From Oscillospiraceae bacterium (GTDB lineage Bacteria; Bacillota; Clostridia; Christensenellales; Aristaeellaceae): a stretch of DNA of 49,292 nt. Below the pieces are notes generated by a model, which did not search any database, was not told where the DNA came from, and worked only from the letters and a program-made list of their open reading frames with translations. This document shows, piece by piece, positions 32,693-41,097 of the stretch. The stretch is taken from the NCBI GenBank assembly GCA_031269355.1, contig JAISZG010000050.1, positions 1 to 49,292 of the forward strand, read 5' to 3'. Each line of letters opens with the position of its first letter. Position 1 is the first letter of the stretch. The position numbers and the translations under genes were made by a program.

Positions 32693-34189
32693 ATGAGCGA
32701 ATACCTGCTGGAGATGCTGCACATAGACAAGGAATTCCCAGGCGTTAAATCGCTTGACGACGTGTGCCTGAGAGTCAAGCCCGGTACGGTTCACTCGTTG
32801 ATGGGTGAAAACGGCGCGGGTAAATCTACGCTGATGAAATGTCTGTTTGGCATATATCAGAAGGATCGCGGAACTATACTGCTGAGCGGCAAAGAGGTGG
32901 ATTTTCGCTCGCCAAGGCAGGCGCTGGATAACGGCGTGGCGATGGTTCACCAGGAGTTGAATCAGGTGCACACCCGCTCCGTTATGGAGAACATATGGCT
33001 GGGCAGATTTCCGCGCGACCGGCTTGGCGGCGTCAGCCATAAGAAGATGTTCGAGATGACGCGGGCGGTATTCGACGATTTGGGAATATCTGTCAACCCC
33101 AAGGAAAAGATCAGCGCGCTGTCCGTCTCGCGGCGGCAGATGGTGGAAATAGCAAAAGCCGTTTCGTTTAATAGCAGCGTTATTGTGTTTGACGAGCCTA
33201 CATCCTCTCTGACGGAAACCGAGGTAGAGCAGCTATTTGGAATCATCGAGAAGCTGCGAGCGCGCGGATGCGCTATAATATATATATCACATAAAATGAA
33301 TGAAATACTGCGCATATCCGACGAGGTAACGGTTATGCGAGACGGCAGGTGGGTGGCGACCACCGCTGCGAAACAACTTACGATGGAAGCGATGATACGC
33401 CAGATGGTCGGGCGGGAAATAACGAACGTTTATCCGCCAAAGACGAATGTCCCCGGCGAGATCGTGCTTGAAGCGGAACGCATAACTGCGCAGTTCGTCA
33501 ATTTGAAGGACGTGTCGTTTTCAGCGCGGCGCGGCGAGATATTGGGCTTCGCTGGCTTGATGGGCGCCGGACGCACTGAAACGTTGGAAACGCTGTTTGG
33601 AGTCGCCACGCTGCGCGACGGGATCATTCGAGTCGCCGGACGGCAGGTTGTGAACTCGAACTCCCGCGCCGCGAAACGCAACGGATTCGCCCTGCTTACT
33701 GAAGAACGGAGGCAGACTGGAATATTCAGCGTGCTAGACGTAACGGCGAACACAGTCGTCGCTAACCTTCGCAGTTATCTGCGCGGCGGGGTTTGGCTTG
33801 ATAATCGAAAAATGGCATCCGACGCTCGTGAGAACATACGGGCGCTTTCGATAAAAACCCCTTCCGTTCGCACGTCGATTCGATCGCTGTCCGGAGGCAA
33901 TCAGCAAAAGGTGATTCTTGGGCGCTGGCTGCTTACAAAACCGGAAATACTTCTGCTGGACGAACCTACGCGCGGCATAGACGTAGGCGCGAAGTATGAA
34001 ATATATAAGCTGATGATAGACTTGGCGTCCCAAGGCAAAACAATTCTCATGGTCTCAAGTGAAATGCCGGAGCTGTTGGGTGTGTGCGATCGCATAATAG
34101 TTATGTCAAGCGGGAGAGTTGCGGGCGAGGTCGACCCGAAAACGACTACTCAGGAAGAAATTATGACGTTGGCCGCCAAGTATGTATAA
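32693..34189 (+). CDS. mglA: Galactose-type ABC transporter ATP-binding protein (MglA)
   Basis: Double ATPase of the ribose/galactose importer class, 498 residues. First half: Walker A GENGAGKST (about 41), SVSRRQMVEIAKA signature region and VFDEPTSSL. Second half: GLMGAGRTETLE in place of a classic Walker A, LSGGNQQKVILGRWL and LLDEPTRGID. This is the normal asymmetry of the family. GGAG lies before the ATG; mglC follows after 15 bases. Confidence 0.95.
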   Translation: MSEYLLEMLHIDKEFPGVKSLDDVCLRVKPGTVHSLMGENGAGKSTLMKCLFGIYQKDRGTILLSGKEVDFRSPRQALDNGVAMVHQELNQVHTRSVMENIWLGRFPRDRLGGVSHKKMFEMTRAVFDDLGISVNPKEKISALSVSRRQMVEIAKAVSFNSSVIVFDEPTSSLTETEVEQLFGIIEKLRARGCAIIYISHKMNEILRISDEVTVMRDGRWVATTAAKQLTMEAMIRQMVGREITNVYPPKTNVPGEIVLEAERITAQFVNLKDVSFSARRGEILGFAGLMGAGRTETLETLFGVATLRDGIIRVAGRQVVNSNSRAAKRNGFALLTEERRQTGIFSVLDVTANTVVANLRSYLRGGVWLDNRKMASDARENIRALSIKTPSVRTSIRSLSGGNQQKVILGRWLLTKPEILLLDEPTRGIDVGAKYEIYKLMIDLASQGKTILMVSSEMPELLGVCDRIIVMSSGRVAGEVDPKTTTQEEIMTLAAKYV

Positions 34190-34204
34190 CGAGGGGGTTG
34201 CTGC

Positions 34205-35302
34205 ATGCATAGCATAGGCGATTGGTTTAACAGGCGGCTTCAGCCATACCGCGCGCTTAGCGCGCGCGATAAGCGCCGCTATTGGGCGGATTTTTTTCTG
34301 AACAATGCAATATACATAATATTATTAATACTCGTTATATATGTGCAGTATTATTCACTGAACGTTATGCGCGCGCGCAACACGTTTCTGTCGTTTACGT
34401 CAATCGTTGATATTCTAAAAAAATCGGCGGCCGCGCTGTTCCTCGCGCTGGGCGTGGGCGGGATTATAGTTCTAACGGGCACGGACTTGTCTGCCGGACG
34501 CATCATGGGGTTATCGATGCTGGTGTCGGCGTCGCTGCTCCAAAAGCCAGCGTCGGAATACGCGAGCAAGATGTATCCCAATATGGGAACGTGGCCTATA
34601 TTGGCGGTTGTTATTTTGGTTATGATATTCGGCGCGATGATAGGCTCGTTCAATGGATACTGCGTGGCGAAGTTTAAGCTTCATCCGTTCATAGTGACGC
34701 TTGCGACGCAGCTTATGCTTTACGGTTTTATACTCATATATATGACATGGGGAAATAACGGCGGCGCGCCTATTGCAGGCCTTACGGATAAATATAAGGA
34801 TATTGTGAAGGGCACGTTTACAATCGGAAAAACGGCGATTCCTTATTATGTTGTGTACGCGGTAATTGCCACGGTGATCATGTGGTATATTTGGAATAAG
34901 ACCACGCTGGGAAAAAATATGTACGCGGTAGGCGCGAACGCCGAGGCAGCCAACGTTTCTGGCGTAAGCGTTATGGGCACTACGATATTGGTATTCACAA
35001 TGGCTGGCGCGCTGTACGGCTTTTCCGGCTTCGTTGAGTCCGCGCGAGTGGGCAGCAACAGCGCGACGGCGGGTTTGAATGCGGAGCTGGACGCAATAGC
35101 GGCGTGCGTTATCGGAGGGGTATCGTTCAACGGCGGCATGGGTAAGATATCGGGTATACTGATGGGCGTAATTATGCTGCAGATAATTACGGTGGCTCTG
35201 CAGTGGCTGGGAGTTTCGACGAACCTTCAATATATTGTGAAGGGCTTTATCATATTGGTCGCCGTCGCTATTGATATGCGCAAATACTTAGTAAAAAAAT
35301 AA
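34205..35302 (+). CDS. mglC: Galactose-type ABC transporter permease (MglC)
   Basis: Polytopic permease of 365 residues with about ten membrane helices. The family blocks GGIIVLTGTDLSAGRIMGLSM, FNGYCVAKFKLHPFIVTLAT and AVGANAEAANVSGV are present, followed by IGGVSFNGGMGKISGI. The N terminus is about 35 residues longer than in short RbsC-type permeases. GAGGGGG lies before the ATG. It ends the mgl operon just before a strong terminator. Confidence 0.94.
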   Translation: MHSIGDWFNRRLQPYRALSARDKRRYWADFFLNNAIYIILLILVIYVQYYSLNVMRARNTFLSFTSIVDILKKSAAALFLALGVGGIIVLTGTDLSAGRIMGLSMLVSASLLQKPASEYASKMYPNMGTWPILAVVILVMIFGAMIGSFNGYCVAKFKLHPFIVTLATQLMLYGFILIYMTWGNNGGAPIAGLTDKYKDIVKGTFTIGKTAIPYYVVYAVIATVIMWYIWNKTTLGKNMYAVGANAEAANVSGVSVMGTTILVFTMAGALYGFSGFVESARVGSNSATAGLNAELDAIAACVIGGVSFNGGMGKISGILMGVIMLQIITVALQWLGVSTNLQYIVKGFIILVAVAIDMRKYLVKK

Positions 35303-35341
35303 AAGCGCGGCTTATAAATATTAAATCACTATATAGAGATT

Positions 35342-35378
35342 AAAAAAGCAGGACACAATAAACGAGTCCTGCTTTTTT
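35342..35378 (+). terminator. Terminator of the mgl operon
   Basis: Perfect stem AAAAAAGCAGGAC / GTCCTGCTTTTTT with a ten-base loop. It has T-runs in both directions, so it may also serve the reverse-strand gene. Confidence 0.9.
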
Positions 35379-35441
35379 ATATAAGCATATGGAATGTTTG
35401 AAAAGCCAATGTACGCCTACCGCATATATTGCTTTGATCAG

Positions 35442-35461
35442 GCCGCCGATTGATCGGCGGC
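35442..35461 (-). terminator. Nine-base palindrome at the end of the YibE/F gene
   Basis: GCCGCCGAT-TG-ATCGGCGGC, a perfect inverted repeat ending at the stop codon of the reverse-strand gene. No T-run follows on that strand, so it may stabilise the 3' end rather than terminate. Confidence 0.4.
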
Positions 35462-36609
35462 TATTCTAGCTGCGCGCTATCGGCAGCGCGGGTCCAACGC
35501 GGAAGCACGACCGCCAATATGGCGGTAAACGGCGCTACCGTCACCAATCCAAACGAACCGACGAGCGTAGTGAGCGCTTCGCTTGCGACATATTTTAAGT
35601 TGGCGATATCCATTATAGGCGTTCCCTGCCCGGCGAAATAAAGCAGCATCGATAGATAGCTGCCGGAATAGGCGAGCATCAGCGTCGTAGTCATTGTACC
35701 GATTACGTTTCGCCCAACGGCAAAGCAGGAGCGCAGGAGCACGCCGCGCGATATACCTGGCTTATGCCGTTCGATTTCTTCTGCGGCTGATGCGATATCC
35801 ATACTCAAATCCATCAGAGCGCCGGAATTGGCGATGAATACCATGGAAAAGAAAATTTCACGGAGATTCAACTGCATGCTTGTCTGCGCCAGTATCGGAA
35901 CAACGTAGGGCATAGAACCGCCGTCCAGTTTCAGCAGCGTGCCGAATGTGAACGACAGCGCGCATGTCAGAACCGTGCCCAATAGAGATCCAAGCGCCGC
36001 CACAAGCGCGGTTCGAGATAATCCCGCGACGAGCGCGTCGATCATTATGGTTAGCAGCGTTACAAGCAGCAACGCGCACCACATTGGAGAATATCCCCGC
36101 AGCATCAAAGGAACTAGCAGCTTCCATACGGCCACCACGCTCAGCGTGAGCGACATAAGCGCGCCGCATCCGCTGACTCCGGCGAACGCAATCAGCAGCG
36201 CGCCAAATAGTCCGAATAGAAGAGCCATCGTGTTCAAACGGTAATGATCGATCAGCGTCGCGCTTGTAGGCTGCCCGTTCTCCCAGCGCAGCATAGCCAG
36301 CGCGTCGTCGCCGGGCTCGAAGAGCTTATCCTTATCGAGAGCGGAATTCAGATGATTATACGCGAAGATTTGTACGCCTTTATGCTCGCCGGACGCGATT
36401 TCGACCAAACATTCTTGAACGCCTGAATAAACGATGCCCAGCGGCATCAGCGCGCTGTTGTCCGCAGATAGTATGGTTACGCGTACCCTGGCGGTTAGCG
36501 CGTCGTCCTGTGTTGCGACCTGTGTGGGCAGCATAGCGAGCGCGATGCATAGCGCCCCTGTCGCAAGGCAGAATATCCAGTTTCGATGAACGCGTTTTTT
36601 CCTGGACAC
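35461..36609 (-). CDS. YibE/F family membrane protein
   Basis: 382 residues. The N-terminal signal or anchor (WIFCLATGALCIALAML) is followed by a beta-rich outside domain of about 90 residues with VEIASGEHKGVQIFAYNHLN. Then come about seven helices ending in AILAVVLP; FFSMVFIANSGALMDLSMDI and HKPGISRGVLLRSCFAVGRN are typical YibE/F signatures. The start is GTG, seven bases after GAGGAGG. It follows the alkaline phosphatase gene after a hairpin. The transported substrate is not known. Confidence 0.88.
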   Translation of the reverse strand: MSRKKRVHRNWIFCLATGALCIALAMLPTQVATQDDALTARVRVTILSADNSALMPLGIVYSGVQECLVEIASGEHKGVQIFAYNHLNSALDKDKLFEPGDDALAMLRWENGQPTSATLIDHYRLNTMALLFGLFGALLIAFAGVSGCGALMSLTLSVVAVWKLLVPLMLRGYSPMWCALLLVTLLTIMIDALVAGLSRTALVAALGSLLGTVLTCALSFTFGTLLKLDGGSMPYVVPILAQTSMQLNLREIFFSMVFIANSGALMDLSMDIASAAEEIERHKPGISRGVLLRSCFAVGRNVIGTMTTTLMLAYSGSYLSMLLYFAGQGTPIMDIANLKYVASEALTTLVGSFGLVTVAPFTAILAVVLPRWTRAADSAQLE

Positions 36610-36630
36610 ACAAACGCCTCCTCATGAACA

Positions 36631-36659
36631 AAGCCCAGCCGCGCTGCGCGGCCAGGCTT
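36631..36659 (-). terminator. Terminator after the alkaline phosphatase gene
   Basis: Stem AAGCC-CA-GCCGCG / CGCGGC-CA-GGCTT with a three-base loop, located between phoA and the YibE/F gene. T-rich bases follow on the reverse strand. It probably reduces read-through into the next gene. Confidence 0.6.
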
Positions 36660-36678
36660 GTATATTGCGGAAAAGGAA

Positions 36679-38160
36679 TCAGATGGCGTCCGCTTCGACG
36701 CCCATCGCATCCATCGTCTTGAAGAATATGTCCGTGTTGTCGTAGCTGCCGCTGAAGCTCGCGGCGCCTACGCCGTACGCATATATCGGAATCTGCAATC
36801 CGGTGTGCGCATAGGAGGTGTAAGCGATGCCCGCTTTATTGTTCAGGATGTGGCAGCACGCCATGCTGAGCGGTTCGTACCCGCCGTATGCGAGCGCCTC
36901 CGACTTGCCTATGACGCGCTCTGCGGACGGCGTCATGCTAAGTTCGTATGCCGCTTCAAGCTTGGCCAGTTCTTCTTCCGTCAAACTCAGGCCGGTATCG
37001 GGGGTTTGGGTAAGTCCAAAGCGCGCTTCGATCTCGGCAAGCGCTTGTTCGAAGCTTGCGCCGCTGTCGCGCAGTTGGGCGATAACCTTGTCGAAATCTG
37101 CGTAGGATATATCCTGAGCCGCCAAATAATCGAAGTGGGTATCATAAGCGGTAGTCGCAAAGCCGATCGTTAATCCGCCGGTTTCGTGGTCGCCGGTGAC
37201 TATAATCAGAGTTTCATCCGGATGGGCGGAGGCGAATTCCAGCGCGGCATTTACCGCGTCGGAGAACGCGATGGTTTCAAGGATGGAAGTTTTCGCGTCG
37301 TTAGCGTGGCAGCTCCAGTCAACTTTGCCGCCTTCCACCATCAGGAAGAAGCCGTCGTCTCCATAGAGCGTGTCTATCGCCTTTTGCGTCATTTCGCTCA
37401 GGCTCAGCGAATCGCCGCCCGCAGATTCGATGCGCTGCCGATCGATTTCATACTGCATTGCCTTCGAACCGTCAGGATCGGGAACAACAGCCAGCACTCG
37501 ACCGCTATCCGCGTTCAGCGCGCGAATCTCATCGTTGGTCGAAGCGATGGTAAATCCGTTTTCAATCGCGATGTCCGTAAGCGCTGGCTGATCGCCTGCC
37601 GCGCCGGTAGGCTGCAGATATCCGCCGCCGCCGACGAAATCCAGCGTCTGTCCGGACAGGCCTTGAACGGCGATATCATAATACATACTGCGGCTTACCG
37701 CCTTCGCATAATATGCGGCTGGAGTCGCATGGTCGATGGATACGCTGGAGAGCACGCCGACCTTCTTTCCCTGCTCCTTGGCGTATTCGGTAATCAATTT
37801 GAACGATTCAGTCTTATCGATATTGTAGTTGATAACGCCGGAGAGTGTTTTATTTCCGGACGCCATAGAGGTGGCGGTGGACGCGGAATCCGGGCAGAAG
37901 GAAGTCGCGTCATACGTGGTCATAATTCCAACATAGGGGAAACCGGTGAAGGAGAGCTGCGCCGGCTTGGGTATAGCTGCACCAGGATTAGCCAGCGTGC
38001 CTAAATAATACTGGGTCGCGTTGATTTGCGGGCTGCCTTGCCCGTCGCCGATGAACATGAATACGTACTTTGGCGTTGCGTCCGAGGATTCGGAAAGAGC
38101 GCTGCCGGTTAGCGTGAGCGCGAGCGCGACGCACATGAGAATGGACAGGATACGTTTCAT
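36679..38160 (-). CDS. phoA: Alkaline phosphatase, secreted
   Basis: Zinc/magnesium phosphomonoesterase that frees phosphate outside the cytoplasm. Signal peptide MKRILSILMCVALALTLTGS, cleaved probably after ALS, without a lipobox. The first metal site is FMFIGDGQG; the phosphorylated serine lies in CPDSASTATSMASG (about residue 93); further ligands are MVEGGKVDWSCHAND (about 270), VTGDHETGGL (about 313) and the late SYAHTG. 493 residues. GGAGGG lies before the ATG. PhoP-box-like repeats occur upstream. Confidence 0.94.
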   Translation of the reverse strand: MKRILSILMCVALALTLTGSALSESSDATPKYVFMFIGDGQGSPQINATQYYLGTLANPGAAIPKPAQLSFTGFPYVGIMTTYDATSFCPDSASTATSMASGNKTLSGVINYNIDKTESFKLITEYAKEQGKKVGVLSSVSIDHATPAAYYAKAVSRSMYYDIAVQGLSGQTLDFVGGGGYLQPTGAAGDQPALTDIAIENGFTIASTNDEIRALNADSGRVLAVVPDPDGSKAMQYEIDRQRIESAGGDSLSLSEMTQKAIDTLYGDDGFFLMVEGGKVDWSCHANDAKTSILETIAFSDAVNAALEFASAHPDETLIIVTGDHETGGLTIGFATTAYDTHFDYLAAQDISYADFDKVIAQLRDSGASFEQALAEIEARFGLTQTPDTGLSLTEEELAKLEAAYELSMTPSAERVIGKSEALAYGGYEPLSMACCHILNNKAGIAYTSYAHTGLQIPIYAYGVGAASFSGSYDNTDIFFKTMDAMGVEADAI

Positions 38161-38217
38161 AGTTACCCTCCTTGTTTCCTTTTCATACTATTTAACGGCC
38201 TCATCATATCATCGCGT

Positions 38218-38257
38218 TGTTAAGGCGGATAGCGTTCGCGGGTTAAGAGTTGGTAAA
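38218..38257 (-). promoter_or_regulatory. PhoP-box-like repeats upstream of phoA
   Basis: On the reverse strand TTTACC, five bases, TTAACC, then 17 bases later TTAACA. The Bacillus PhoP box is TTAACA-like with about 5-base spacing. Two units fit the 11-base period; the third is one base out of phase. Confidence 0.3.
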
Positions 38258-38317
38258 GGTGCGAATTGCTTGGTGAATTATTGACTGGCGTATAATTCAT
38301 TTCATATAGGAAAACTA

Positions 38318-38346
38318 TTGCAATTAGTGCGGAACTATGGTATGAT
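38318..38346 (+). promoter_or_regulatory. Sigma-A-like promoter of the alpha/beta hydrolase gene
   Basis: TTGCAA, a 17-base spacer and TATGAT, about 60 bases before the GTG start. Confidence 0.6.
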
Positions 38347-38406
38347 TTGCAAGTTCCAACAGGAATTTACGCGTGTTGGCTCATTATTATTAAGGAGGTA
38401 CACAGT

Positions 38407-39387
38407 GTGAGGAATCGATTCAGAGGATTCATTTGCGGATTGCTTGTCGCGGCGCTTTTCTTGTGCAGTTTCTCCGTGCTCGAGGCGTTTGCCGAAGCGG
38501 CTGTATCGGATGTGGCGTACGACGCGGTAATCAAAGAAGTCGTTCCTTTGGAGAGAAACGGCGTCAGCTTATATCTTGCTAAATACGTTAGCGCGCAGTC
38601 GCGCGTCGATAAACCTATACTGCTTGTGCATGGTCTCACATTTACATCGCATGAATTTGACGTGAACGTAAAAGACTATTCGTTCGCCCGCTATCTTGCC
38701 GCAAATGGGTATACGGTTTATGCGATTGATATAGCAGGTTATGGCAACTCCGGAGACGTAGTGGATGGATTTGAACCGAATTCCGATTACGCCGCAGACG
38801 ACATCAGCGCCGCCGTAGATAAGATAAACGAGCAGTGCGGAACGACGAAAGCCGATGTATTGGGCTGGAGCTGGGGCACTGTCACAAGCTCGCGCTTTGC
38901 GGCAAAGTACCCGGACAAGATTAACAAACTCGTACTCTATGCCCCGATACTTTACGGGTTTGGATACCCGGCAGGCACGGTGACCTCTCCGTTCACCCAA
39001 ACCACATATACAGGCGCTTCGGAAGATTTTCAGATGACTGCGGATAATCAGATCGATTACAGCATAACTGAAGAAATCGTCGCGCTGACCTACATCGCCA
39101 ACTGCTGGCTAAACGATCCGATCAGTCCGAACGGCGGGCGCAAGGATCTTTTGGAAACGCCGTCCGATACATTGCTGATCCCCGTGAACGACGTAAAGTG
39201 TCCGACGCTTTTGATATTTGGCGATAACGATCCGTACGTTAATGTGGAAGTAGCGCAGGCGGAGGGCGAAAAGTTTCCGGAAGGCTCCGAAACGATCGTA
39301 ATCACCGGCGGAGCGCACCCGCTTATGATGGAAAAGCCTTATTATATTACATTCCGAGAATCCGTAACGGCGTTCCTTGGAAAATAA
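38407..39387 (+). CDS. Exported alpha/beta hydrolase
   Basis: 326 residues with a signal peptide (FICGLLVAALFLCSFSVL, cleavage probably after AFA). The hydrolase fold shows the oxyanion strand PILLVHGLTF, AIDIAGYGNSGD, the nucleophile elbow GWSWGTVTS (Ser about residue 161), the acid in LIFGDNDPYV and the histidine in GGAHPLMMEKP. The start is GTG 38407, eight bases after AGGAGG; the open frame reaches back to 38347 without a ribosome site. It may be a secreted esterase or lipase; the substrate is unknown. Confidence 0.88.
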   Translation: MRNRFRGFICGLLVAALFLCSFSVLEAFAEAAVSDVAYDAVIKEVVPLERNGVSLYLAKYVSAQSRVDKPILLVHGLTFTSHEFDVNVKDYSFARYLAANGYTVYAIDIAGYGNSGDVVDGFEPNSDYAADDISAAVDKINEQCGTTKADVLGWSWGTVTSSRFAAKYPDKINKLVLYAPILYGFGYPAGTVTSPFTQTTYTGASEDFQMTADNQIDYSITEEIVALTYIANCWLNDPISPNGGRKDLLETPSDTLLIPVNDVKCPTLLIFGDNDPYVNVEVAQAEGEKFPEGSETIVITGGAHPLMMEKPYYITFRESVTAFLGK

Positions 39388-39430
39388 ACTTATATAAAAA
39401 AAACATAATAACACAACGAATATTGACGCG

Positions 39431-39466
39431 GAAGGAGCCTAAAGCTATATGCGATAGGCTTCTTTG
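39431..39466 (+). terminator. Terminator of the alpha/beta hydrolase gene
   Basis: Ten-base stem AAGGAGCCTA / TAGGCTTCTT with one G-T pair, followed by TTG. Confidence 0.6.
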
Positions 39467-39544
39467 AGCTATTGCTACCTATTGCGGTTCGTGCGGAGAT
39501 AGACGCCTAATTCGGTCTGACCTTATAATGAATTGTCGCTATTA

Positions 39545-39558
39545 TGCAACCGGTTTCA
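39545..39558 (+). promoter_or_regulatory. LacI/CcpA-type operator, upstream site
   Basis: TGCAACCGGTTTCA, a near-palindrome with central CG that fits the general LacI-family/cre pattern TGNAANCGNTNNCA. It lies about 105 bases upstream of the -35 box. Confidence 0.5.
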
Positions 39559-39650
39559 AGATTATTTAAAACCATATCCAAAAATGAACAATGTGTGTGC
39601 CGCTCTCCGCCGAACAGCCACTGTTGTCTAAAAAAGCCAGTGTATTTCTG

Positions 39651-39680
39651 TTGACATTTATCTACTAGCCGTGTTATACT
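39651..39680 (+). promoter_or_regulatory. Sigma-A promoter of the GH4 sugar cluster
   Basis: Perfect TTGACA, an 18-base spacer and TATACT. The transcript would start about 85 bases before the GH4 gene, just ahead of the downstream operator. Confidence 0.75.
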
Positions 39681-39725
39681 TGATATACGAAATGAGTTTT
39701 ACTCAGGGTACCAACACATCAATAA

Positions 39726-39739
39726 TGGAAACGCTTTCA
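39726..39739 (+). promoter_or_regulatory. cre / LacI-type operator downstream of the promoter
   Basis: TGGAAACGCTTTCA matches the catabolite responsive element pattern closely. Its place about 45 bases after the -10 suits a roadblock type of repression. Confidence 0.7.
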
Positions 39740-39773
39740 ATTTACGCCTGAATAGCATAGAGGAGGAAATGCA

Positions 39774-41045
39774 GTGGGACGTCCTGTAAAAATCGCGATC
39801 GTCGGGGCCGGCAGTGTTTATACACCTGAACTGCTGGACATGATCGGGCAGATGCGCGATAGTTTTAACGTTGAGGAATTGCGCCTGTACGACATCGACC
39901 TGGGGCGGTTGGATATTATGTACGGATTTACACAGCGCTTTATGAACAATATAAATCATCCAATGCGCATTGTCCGCGAACCGGAGCGGGTGAAGGCGAT
40001 TATGGACGTCGACTTTGTGGTGACGCAGATTCGGGTAGGCGGTATTCCCGCGCGCATATTAGATGAAACAATTCCGAACAAGCATGGCTTGATAGGCCAG
40101 GAAACTACCGGCGCGGGCGGCATGTCCAAAGCGCTTCGCACAATACCGCAGATGATAGATATCGCCAACGATGTCGCCAAATATAATCCTTCTGCGTGGA
40201 TAATAAATTACACAAACCCTACGGGAATCATCGCGGAGGCTGTAACAAAATACACAAATGCGAATATCGTGTCTCTGTGCGGCGGCGGCCGCCACCCGGG
40301 GAACATGCTGTATCGTTCGCTGGGGATAGAGCACAAGCGTGTGCGTTATGATTACTTTGGCCTGAACCACTTTAACTTTAGTTATAATATAACAATCGAC
40401 GGACGGCCTGCGACTGATGAGGAATGGGCTGCGATGGCTAACCAAATAGGGCAGAACGTCGAATTAATTCAAAAAATGAAACTTCTTCCGAGCCTGTATT
40501 TGCCAACGTTCTTTAATTTCCGCTCGAAGCTCAAAACGCAGCAGGAGCAGGAAATGACTCGCGGACAGTTTATAATGACGATACTTGACGAGCTGTATCG
40601 CCAGTACGCAGATCCCAATGTATGCACGAAGCCGGAGCTGCTAAGCAAGCGCGGCGGCGGTGATTACGCTGAGATGGCGATTGGCGTTATGCAAGCGCTC
40701 GCGGATAATCTCGATTCGTTCTTCGTATGTAACGTTCCCAATAACGGGGCGATACCGTTCCTGCCAAAGGACGCGGTGATCGAGACGGCGTGCATGGTGA
40801 ATTCCGCCGGAGTTACGCCTATCACGTTTAAGAGCTTCCCGGACAGCGTGTGGGGTATCGTATCGCAGGTGAAAAACTATGAGTCGCTAACCGTAGAGGC
40901 GGCAGTGCACGGCGATCGCGATAAGGCGTTGTTCGCGCTTCAATTCCATCCGTTGGTGATGGATACGGACGTCGCCAAGGCTGTGCTCGACGAGCTGCTG
41001 GAAGCGCACCGCCAGTATTTGCCGCAGTTCTTCCCGAAAGGATGA
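39774..41045 (+). CDS. Glycoside hydrolase family 4 (6-phospho-beta-glucosidase-like)
   Basis: NAD- and Mn-dependent glycosidase working by transient oxidation at C3. 423 residues. Rossmann start VKIAIVGAGSVYTPEL; GLIGQETTGAGGMSKALRTIP and IINYTNPTGIIAEA are like the 6-phospho-beta-glucosidases. The metal-binding cysteine stands in LCGGGRHPGN instead of the CNVP, CDMP or CHSV motifs of known GH4 groups, and the metal histidine is in GLNHFNF. The start is GTG with GAGGAGG upstream. It opens the cluster of kinase, ABC permeases, binding protein and oxidoreductase. The true substrate is open. Confidence 0.9.
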   Translation: MGRPVKIAIVGAGSVYTPELLDMIGQMRDSFNVEELRLYDIDLGRLDIMYGFTQRFMNNINHPMRIVREPERVKAIMDVDFVVTQIRVGGIPARILDETIPNKHGLIGQETTGAGGMSKALRTIPQMIDIANDVAKYNPSAWIINYTNPTGIIAEAVTKYTNANIVSLCGGGRHPGNMLYRSLGIEHKRVRYDYFGLNHFNFSYNITIDGRPATDEEWAAMANQIGQNVELIQKMKLLPSLYLPTFFNFRSKLKTQQEQEMTRGQFIMTILDELYRQYADPNVCTKPELLSKRGGGDYAEMAIGVMQALADNLDSFFVCNVPNNGAIPFLPKDAVIETACMVNSAGVTPITFKSFPDSVWGIVSQVKNYESLTVEAAVHGDRDKALFALQFHPLVMDTDVAKAVLDELLEAHRQYLPQFFPKG

Positions 41046-41097
41046 TCGGCTGATACTGAGGGTTACGCCTATCCTTTTGCTGTGAAGGGTGATATTG

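Larger units (their letters stand above)
39388..39773. other. 386-base intergenic region before the GH4 cluster
   Basis: Contains the terminator of the hydrolase gene (39431-39466), a LacI-type operator (39545-39558), the cluster promoter (39651-39680), a second operator (39726-39739) and the GH4 ribosome binding site. No gene is seen. Confidence 0.7.

Noticed and set aside
36631-36659. GCC-rich hairpin after phoA as an element copy
   Set aside because: Sequence and loop differ from the element; it behaves as an ordinary terminator.
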